Assembly (NCBI GenBank): GCA_948468465.1
Contig: CAOKJJ010000167.1
Coordinates: 1 to 10,812 of the forward strand
Reading direction: 5' to 3'
Source of the DNA: an uncultured Eubacterium sp.
GTDB taxonomy: Bacteria > Bacillota_A > Clostridia > Lachnospirales > Lachnospiraceae
Length of the DNA stretch: 10,812 nt
The position numbers and the translations under genes were made by a program. The notes below the pieces were generated by a model that saw only the letters and a program-made list of their open reading frames with translations, searched no databases and was not told where the DNA came from. Every line of letters starts with the position of its first letter. Position 1 is the stretch's first letter. Below, in pieces: positions 6,089 through 10,812 of the stretch.

Positions 6089-7747
6089 TTATTCCTCTTC
6101 TATTATGATGCCTTCCAAAACAAGCGTTTCAAATGGCCTTAACGCAATGCCCTTGTCCGTCCTGCAGCATGCCTCATAATTGCCCAGCGCCTTATGATAC
6201 TCTGCCCATCCCGGCTGCAGCGCTGCCACGGTTTCCGCGGCCGACAGGTTATTTAATACGACCAGCTCCTTTTTGCCAAAAACCCTCCGGTAAGCCAAAA
6301 TATCTGGATTTTCTCTTTCTAAAAATTCAATGCTCCCTTTGGATACAGTCTCCCTCGTTTTGCGCAGTGCAATCAGCCTTTTATAAAACGCCCGGATGGA
6401 ATCTTGATCTTCCATCTGGGATTCGGCATTTATGGAAAGATAATTATCCGCGGCCTCAATCCATGGGTTCCCATCTGTAAACCCTGCATTTGCATGGTTC
6501 GACCATTGCATGAGCGTCCTTCCATTATCCCGTGACCTGGCCGCGAGAATTTCCAGCGCTTCTTTTTGCGAAGCGCCCTGCTCCAGAAGTATTTGATAAT
6601 AATTTTTGCTCTCCACATCCCGGTACTGGCTAATATTCTGGAAATGCGGATTGGTCATGCCCAGTTCTTCCCCCTGGTAAATATAGGGAGTGCCCCTCAT
6701 CAGGTGGATGCAGGCTGCCAGCATTTTGGCGGACTGTTTCCAATACCTGCCTTCATCCCCCAGCCTGGATACAATCCGCGGCTGGTCATGGTTGCACCAG
6801 AATAACGCATTCCATCCCCCCTCATCCTGCATTTTTACCTGCCACTCTTCAAACAGCTTTTTGAGGGCCATTCTATCCGGTTCCATCAATTCCCATTTGT
6901 TCCCATTTTTGTAATCTATTTTTAAATGGTGGAAATTAAAGCACATTGACAATTCCTTTTCTTCCGGGTTGGAATAACGGATACAGTTTGCAATGGACGT
7001 AGAAGACATTTCCCCAACCGTTACCATCTGGCTAATCCCCGTGTCATGGACCAGCTCTTTTAAATACTCATGGACATGGGGGCCGTCTGTGTAAAACCTC
7101 CTGCCATCCCCTTCCAGATCATCTTCCAATATTTCCGGCTTGGAAATCAGGTTTACCACGTCAAACCGGAATCCCTTCACGCCTTTCCCTTTCCAAAAAA
7201 GGATCACTTTTTTCAGCTCGTCGCGTACTTTTGGATTATCCCAGTTTAAATCCGCCTGGGTGACATCAAAAAGGTGCAGGTACCATTTGCCAAGGGACGG
7301 CACATATTCCCAAGCCGGCCCGCCGAATTTTGATTCCCAGTTCGTGGGCGGCTTATCCGCGCCGCCCTCCCTAAATATGTAATAATCCTGATATTCCTTA
7401 TCCCCGGCCAGCGCCTTTTGAAACCATATGTGGTTTGTGGATGTATGATTAAATACCATATCCAGCATCAGTCCAATGCCGCGCTCATTGCACGCTGCAA
7501 TCAGTTCATCCATATCCTGCATTGTTCCAAATTTTGGCTCTATTTTGCAATAATCGGACACATCATACCCATTATCCTTTTGTGGTGACTGGAACACCGG
7601 TGTAATCCATAAATAATCAACCCCCAGGTCTTCCAAGTAATCCAGCCTTTGAATCAGTCCCCGCAAATCTCCGATCCCATCTGCATTCGAATCCTGGAAA
7701 GACTTTGGATAAACCTGGTACACTACTTTATCACTAAAATCTGCCAT
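6089..7747 (-). CDS. treA: Trehalose-6-phosphate hydrolase (alpha,alpha-phosphotrehalase)
   Basis: The 552-aa cytoplasmic GH13 enzyme splits trehalose 6-phosphate into glucose and glucose 6-phosphate. It has the (beta/alpha)8 landmarks: YQVYPKSFQDSNADGIGDL near the start, DMVFNHTSTNH (96-106), GFRFDVVNL with nucleophile Asp196, VGEMSS with acid/base Glu246, and NHDQPR with His320-Asp321. NWESKFGG, FDVTQADLNW and GDGRRFYTDGP closely follow Bacillus subtilis TreA and set it apart from plain oligo-1,6-glucosidases. Length is normal for the family. The start has AGGAG seven bases upstream, and this site lies in the 12-bp gap after treP, pointing to translational coupling. The product of TreP is its substrate, so the two form the core of the pathway. 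The enterobacterial equivalent is TreC. Confidence 0.95.
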   Translation of the reverse strand: MADFSDKVVYQVYPKSFQDSNADGIGDLRGLIQRLDYLEDLGVDYLWITPVFQSPQKDNGYDVSDYCKIEPKFGTMQDMDELIAACNERGIGLMLDMVFNHTSTNHIWFQKALAGDKEYQDYYIFREGGADKPPTNWESKFGGPAWEYVPSLGKWYLHLFDVTQADLNWDNPKVRDELKKVILFWKGKGVKGFRFDVVNLISKPEILEDDLEGDGRRFYTDGPHVHEYLKELVHDTGISQMVTVGEMSSTSIANCIRYSNPEEKELSMCFNFHHLKIDYKNGNKWELMEPDRMALKKLFEEWQVKMQDEGGWNALFWCNHDQPRIVSRLGDEGRYWKQSAKMLAACIHLMRGTPYIYQGEELGMTNPHFQNISQYRDVESKNYYQILLEQGASQKEALEILAARSRDNGRTLMQWSNHANAGFTDGNPWIEAADNYLSINAESQMEDQDSIRAFYKRLIALRKTRETVSKGSIEFLERENPDILAYRRVFGKKELVVLNNLSAAETVAALQPGWAEYHKALGNYEACCRTDKGIALRPFETLVLEGIIIEEE

Positions 7748-7759
7748 GTTTCCACTCCT

Positions 7760-9724
7760 TTACTCAAATGTCGCAACAACAGTCTGCTTTTCTGCTGCGT
7801 GCATCCCTGTTGCAAATTTTATATTTTGGGCATCTCCTTCATCCGTGATGATGCAGACGGTTGTATCCGGGTGCCCTGCCGCTTTAATTTTTGCACGGTC
7901 AAACCGGATCAGCGGATCCCCTGCTTTTACCGCTTGGCCCTGTTTGATCATATAGGTAAAACCGTCTCCATTCATATCCACGGTATCAATGCCGATATGC
8001 AGCAGCACTTCCATTCCATTTGCAAGCCGCAGTCCGCATGCATGCCTGGAATCTTCCATCAGCACTGTAACCTCTGCGTCAGCCGGAGAATACAGCACTT
8101 CATTTTCTGGCACGATTGCCAGCCCATCTCCCATCACGCCTTCCGAAAATACGCCGTCGTTTACTTCTTTTAGTGTGATGGCTTTTCCTGTTAAAAATGC
8201 TTTCAGACTACCCGGTACGCTGGCTTGCGCCTGCATTCCATGATCTGCCTGTGCTTTATTTGCTCCGTTTGCTGTTTCCTCTGCCGTTTCCTGTTCCCCA
8301 TTGCGTTCTGCCAAAGTCAGTTTTTTCTTTCCTACAAAAACTGTGAGCGCCATCGGAACTATAATTGCAATTAACATACATACGGCAAAGCTTGCCATAC
8401 TTCCTGGCTGAATAGAAAGTATCCCCGGCAGCCCGCCAACCCCAATGGCATTTGCCGTCGTCCCTGTTGCTACACAGACAATTGCAGCCGCTGCCGAACC
8501 AATCATACCACAAATGAACGGAAACGTGTGTTTTAAATTTACGCCAAAGATTGCAGGTTCTGTAACACCCAGATAGCAGGAAATTCCCGAAGGCACGTTT
8601 ACTTCCTGGGCCTGTGCATTTTTCTTCTGCAGGATAATCATGCCCATCACCGCGGAACCTTGTGCAATATTTGACAACGCAATCATCGGCCACAGCATCG
8701 TTCCGCCATAATCTGCGATTAACTGGAGATCAATTGCATTGGACATGTGGTGAAGTCCTGTAATGACCAGCGGCGCATAGACCAGTCCGAATATCGCGCC
8801 AAATACAACTTTGAATGAACCTGTAATCCCTGCATAAACTACGGATGATATTCCTGAACCGATTTTCCATCCAATCGGCCCTAAAACAAAGTGCGCTGCC
8901 ATAACCGCAAGTACAAGGCTGCAAAATGGTACCACAATCATCGAAACAACCTGCGGCGTAATCTTGCGGAAAAACTTTTCCAGGTAAACCAGTGTAAATG
9001 CCGCTAAGATTGCCGGGATGACCTGGGCCTGGTAGCCTATCATATTAACCTTTATAAAACCAAAATCCCATTTCGGTATATCCGCGGCAGCCGTCCCCGC
9101 AACTGCATACGCGTTCAAAAGCTGCCCTGAAACAAGTGTGAGACCAAGCACAATCCCCAGCATCTGTGTCGTGCCCATCTTTTTTGTCACAGACCAGCAA
9201 ATGCCTACCGGGAGCATATGGAACACTGCTTCGCCAATCAACCACAAAAAACTGTCCACCCCGCTCCAAAACGTGCTTATGTCGCAAAGCGTCTTTGTAC
9301 CGTTTTCAAATAGGTATAAGCTGTCAATACAGTTGCGGAATCCTAAAATCAAACCCCCAGTGATAATTGCCGGAATCAGCGGCGCAAATATTTCTGCCAA
9401 GGCCGTTACGATACGCTGCAAAACGTTCTGGTTCTTTTTGGCCGCCTGCTTTACGGCATCTTTTGAAACGCCCTCCATGCCGGCTACCGCAATGAAATCA
9501 TTGTAAAAATCTGCCACCGCATTGCCAATAATGACTTGGAACTGGCCAGATTGTGTAAAACTCCCCTTTACCACTTTCATAGCCTCAATTGCCTTAATAT
9601 CCGCTTTTGCCGGATCTGCAAGCGCAAACCTCATCCTGGTCATACAATGTGACACCGCCGCAATGTTGTCCCTGCCCCCGACCAAGCGGAGCAGCTCTGT
9701 TGCATCTTGTGTGAATTTTCCCAT
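7760..9724 (-). CDS. treP: Trehalose-specific PTS transporter, fused EIIBCA
   Basis: The 654-aa membrane protein imports trehalose and phosphorylates it to trehalose 6-phosphate with phosphate from HPr. The EIIB domain at about 1-85 has phosphorylated Cys27 in VSHCMTRMRF. The EIIC domain at about 105-465 has many membrane helices and blocks almost as in E. coli TreB (GGLILGFRN, WLIGEAVF, LPVGICWS, YAPLVITG, LWPMIALSNIAQGSAV, GIGVGGLPGILSIQP-like). After an Ala/Gln-rich linker (475-505), a Glc-type EIIA domain (510-654) carries His561 (SRHACGLRL) and active-site His576 (EVLLHIGID). B. subtilis TreP lacks the EIIA part, so this version needs no separate EIIA. The frame could begin at 9766, but the ATG at 9724 has GGAAAGGAG seven bases upstream, and the longer start would overlap the operator. 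First gene of the operon. Confidence 0.95.
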   Translation of the reverse strand: MGKFTQDATELLRLVGGRDNIAAVSHCMTRMRFALADPAKADIKAIEAMKVVKGSFTQSGQFQVIIGNAVADFYNDFIAVAGMEGVSKDAVKQAAKKNQNVLQRIVTALAEIFAPLIPAIITGGLILGFRNCIDSLYLFENGTKTLCDISTFWSGVDSFLWLIGEAVFHMLPVGICWSVTKKMGTTQMLGIVLGLTLVSGQLLNAYAVAGTAAADIPKWDFGFIKVNMIGYQAQVIPAILAAFTLVYLEKFFRKITPQVVSMIVVPFCSLVLAVMAAHFVLGPIGWKIGSGISSVVYAGITGSFKVVFGAIFGLVYAPLVITGLHHMSNAIDLQLIADYGGTMLWPMIALSNIAQGSAVMGMIILQKKNAQAQEVNVPSGISCYLGVTEPAIFGVNLKHTFPFICGMIGSAAAAIVCVATGTTANAIGVGGLPGILSIQPGSMASFAVCMLIAIIVPMALTVFVGKKKLTLAERNGEQETAEETANGANKAQADHGMQAQASVPGSLKAFLTGKAITLKEVNDGVFSEGVMGDGLAIVPENEVLYSPADAEVTVLMEDSRHACGLRLANGMEVLLHIGIDTVDMNGDGFTYMIKQGQAVKAGDPLIRFDRAKIKAAGHPDTTVCIITDEGDAQNIKFATGMHAAEKQTVVATFE

Positions 9725-9754
9725 AGTTTTTCTCCTTTCCTTTGATTGAGAAAT

Positions 9755-9803
9755 TTGTTTAAACATGTTACTTATTTTATATCACACTTGTTTAAACATG
9801 TTT
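9755..9803 (-). promoter_or_regulatory. treP promoter with two identical palindromic operators
   Basis: TTGTTTAAACATGTT occurs twice in the same orientation (9755-9769 and 9788-9802), exactly 33 bp apart, about three helical turns. Each contains the 10-bp perfect palindrome TGTTTAAACA. Between them, on the minus strand, lies a likely -10 box TATAAA (9776-9781); the matching -35, CAAACA (9799-9804), is weak and overlaps the right site. The left site covers the expected transcription start. The arrangement resembles TreR (GntR-family) control of B. subtilis treP, but the motif differs from what I recall for that operator, and no regulator gene is present nearby. Confidence 0.65.
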
Positions 9804-9885
9804 GGGTTATTTCTGACAGCTGCAAATATGGTCTATCCATGCATACAGCATCCCCATTTTGATTTTCTTAGACGCTTGCATTTCA

Positions 9886-9915
9886 TTCACATTTTTCACA
9901 CTTGTGCAGTATACT
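9886..9915 (+). promoter_or_regulatory. Candidate promoter of the truncated NMT1-type lipoprotein gene
   Basis: TTCACA (9886-9891) and TATACT (9910-9915) are separated by 18 bases. They lie about 30 bases before the coding start, whose ribosome binding site GGAGG is at 9933-9937. No leader long enough for a TPP riboswitch and no recognisable riboswitch motif was seen. Confidence 0.5.
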
Positions 9916-9944
9916 ATAACAAATCCAAATATGGAGGTCTTTGC

Positions 9945-10508
9945 ATGAATTTGAAAAGACGCCTTCTCTCACTCCTTTCCATTGCCATCCTGGCAGTTTT
10001 TGTAATTGCCGGATGCGGCCAGAACACCACCCCTTCCCAAAAACCATCTTCCAAAGAATCCTCTTCCAAGGAGCCATCTTCCAAAGAACCGACTTCCGAG
10101 CCGGCGCTTACGAAAGTCACATTAAATGAAGTCGCCCACTCGATCTTCTATGCGCCTATGTATGCCGCTATCGAAAACGGTTATTTTGAACAAGCAGGCA
10201 TACAGCTGGAACTGGTTACCGGATTCGGTGCAGATAAAGTTATGGCCGCAGTCCTGTCTGGTGAAGCGGATATCGGATTTATGGGGCCGGAAACAACCGT
10301 CTATACTTATAATGAAGGCTCTGCGGATGCCATCGTTAACTTTGCTCAGCTGACACAGCGTGCCGGCAATTTTATCGTAGCGCGCGAACAACACGAAGAT
10401 TTTAAATTGACAGATTTAATAGGAGCCGAAGTGCTAGGCGGAAGAGCAGGCGGTATGCCTAGCCACGATGTAACATGGGAACAGTTTGCGGCATTTATGC
10501 GCATATAG
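9945..10508 (+). pseudogene. NMT1/THI5-type ABC substrate-binding lipoprotein, 3' half lost
   Basis: The ATG at 9945 has GGAGG seven bases upstream and opens a lipoprotein signal peptide (MNLKRRLLSLLSIAILAVFV, then IAGC with Cys24 lipidated). A Ser/Lys/Glu-rich linker (about 25-53) leads into an NMT1/THI5-like binding domain: VTLNEVAHSIFYAPMYAAIE, GYFEQAGIQLELVTG, VLSGEADIGFMGPE, FAQLTQRAGNFIVARE and LGGRAGGMP. Family members bind small N- or S-containing compounds such as thiamine precursors, taurine or nitrate. Most are about 330 aa. Here similarity stops after residue 172 (base 10460), and the frame ends at residue 187. The missing second lobe should abolish ligand binding. Neither other forward frame continues the family pattern, so this looks like a recombination junction rather than a simple frameshift. 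No permease gene follows, and bases 10509-10606 contain nothing I recognise. Confidence 0.8.
10044..10103 (+). repeat. 15-nt in-frame tandem repeat in the lipoprotein linker
   Basis: Units begin at 10044, 10059, 10074 and 10089 (first unit CCATCTTCCAAAGAA). The first three encode P/S-S-S-K-E and the fourth is degenerate (PTSEP). Because units are in frame, copy-number change would lengthen or shorten the linker between membrane anchor and binding domain without disrupting it. Confidence 0.75.
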
Positions 10509-10615
10509 ATTCGAAACGTTAAGGCCTGTATCAAGTTCTATTTTCGCATTCTGTCCTGTCCGCACCAGCTCCTTTCACTTCGTAACCGGGAACCACTCGA
10601 AATCCATATAGGGCG

Positions 10616-10757
10616 TTACTATTCACGGCCTGGGGCCGCTCATAGTAACGGTTCGGGGCGATATTTAAAGTTTTGCTGTGCAAAAATCGCCCCGAACTTG
10701 AATCATGTTCTCACGAAACGCGCAGCTAGAGCGCGTTCCTGACCCGTGAAAAGTAAC
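10616..10757 (+). mobile_element. MITE-like structured repeat, copy B, with 9-bp near-perfect target duplication
   Basis: This is a second copy of the element at 1753-1895, in the same orientation. The ends are inverted repeats: GTTACTATTCACGG (10615-10628) matches the reverse complement of CCGTGAAAAGTAAC (10744-10757) at 13 of 14 positions. Flanks TATAGGGCG (10607-10615) and TATGGGGCG (10758-10766) agree at 8 of 9 bases. Internal hairpins are TTACTAT/ATAGTAA enclosing CGGCC/GGCCG; GTTCGGGGCGAT (10651-10662) with ATCGCCCCGAAC (10686-10697), a perfect 12-bp stem enclosing TTTTGC/GCAAAA; and GAAACGCGC with GCGCGTTCC (one mismatch). No coding capacity. The insertion lies about 150 bp past the lipoprotein break, so it did not itself cause the truncation. 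Confidence 0.8.
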
Positions 10758-10812
10758 TATGGGGCGCTCACTAAAATACTGTTGTAAAATATGCTGTTGA
10801 ATTTTACATCAA

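Noticed and set aside
7649..8173. 174-aa + strand open frame across the treP-treA junction
   Set aside because: It lies antisense to two strongly supported genes, has no domain, and is explained by their codon pattern.
8256..8693. 145-aa minus-strand open frame
   Set aside because: It is a shifted-frame shadow inside the EIIC part of treP; its Cys/Arg-rich translation has no family character.
9823..9934. Direct repeat CAAATATGG at 9823-9831 and 9926-9934
   Set aside because: It is a single 9-bp AT-rich match, one copy overlaps the ribosome binding site, and there is no symmetry or third copy.
9804..9944. TPP riboswitch before the NMT1/THI5-type gene
   Set aside because: The leader after the candidate promoter is only about 20-30 nt and no thi-box motif is visible.
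10509..10615. Minus-strand coding across 10461-10620
   Set aside because: The frames are broken by stops and match no family I can recognise; too short to support a gene.
1753..10757. The two MITE-like copies as ends of a composite transposon carrying the tre operon
   Set aside because: Each copy has its own different target duplication, showing two separate insertions; the outer flanks do not match each other and no transposase is present.
10767..10812. Inverted repeat TGTAAAAT / ATTTTACA at the right edge
   Set aside because: It is short, AT-rich and cut close to the window end, so it cannot be distinguished from chance.

Overview
The window looks like a chromosomal accessory region of a Gram-positive, low-to-mid GC anaerobe, most plausibly a gut Lachnospiraceae (Clostridia). 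That placement is inference. It rests on strong AGGAG-type ribosome binding sites, Gram-positive lipoprotein signals, a Firmicutes-style trehalose PTS operon and the general look of the proteins, not on a marker gene.

Left part (1-1700): the 3' part of a hicB-type antitoxin gene runs off the left edge on the + strand and meets a terminator-like hairpin. Convergent to it, on the minus strand, are a 113-aa XRE/Cro-type repressor gene and then a 234-aa protein made of two tandem copies of a helix-turn-helix domain. Palindromes of the form CTCTT-W-AAGAG lie in front of both genes. One of them covers the -10 box of a near-consensus promoter of the 234-aa gene. This looks like a small self-contained regulatory switch.

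Middle non-coding part (1581-2516): terminator-like hairpins, a 143-bp MITE-like element bounded by a perfect 9-bp target duplication, an 80-nt long-range hairpin ending in a T-tract, and a decayed + strand coding remnant that may be the tail of an Rpn/PD-(D/E)XK nuclease-like protein.

Central part (2517-9724, all minus strand): a trehalose operon read right to left. treP is a trehalose PTS transporter with EIIB, EIIC and EIIA domains fused. treA is a trehalose-6-phosphate hydrolase. They are followed by a lipoprotein sugar-binding protein with no ABC permease and by a transmembrane methyl-accepting chemotaxis protein. TreP imports and phosphorylates trehalose, and TreA splits trehalose 6-phosphate into glucose and glucose 6-phosphate. 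The binding protein and the chemoreceptor suggest that sensing of a sugar is coupled to its use. Two identical 15-bp sites with a TGTTTAAACA core flank the likely treP -10 box, but no treR-like gene is present in the window.

Right part (9725-10812): divergent from treP is the 5' half of an NMT1/THI5-type substrate-binding lipoprotein gene that loses family similarity after residue 172 and stops at 187. A second copy of the MITE-like element follows in the same orientation, with a near-perfect 9-bp duplication around it. The two copies, about nine-tenths identical, have matching ends and conserved internal hairpins. They are the most notable unexplained structure here.
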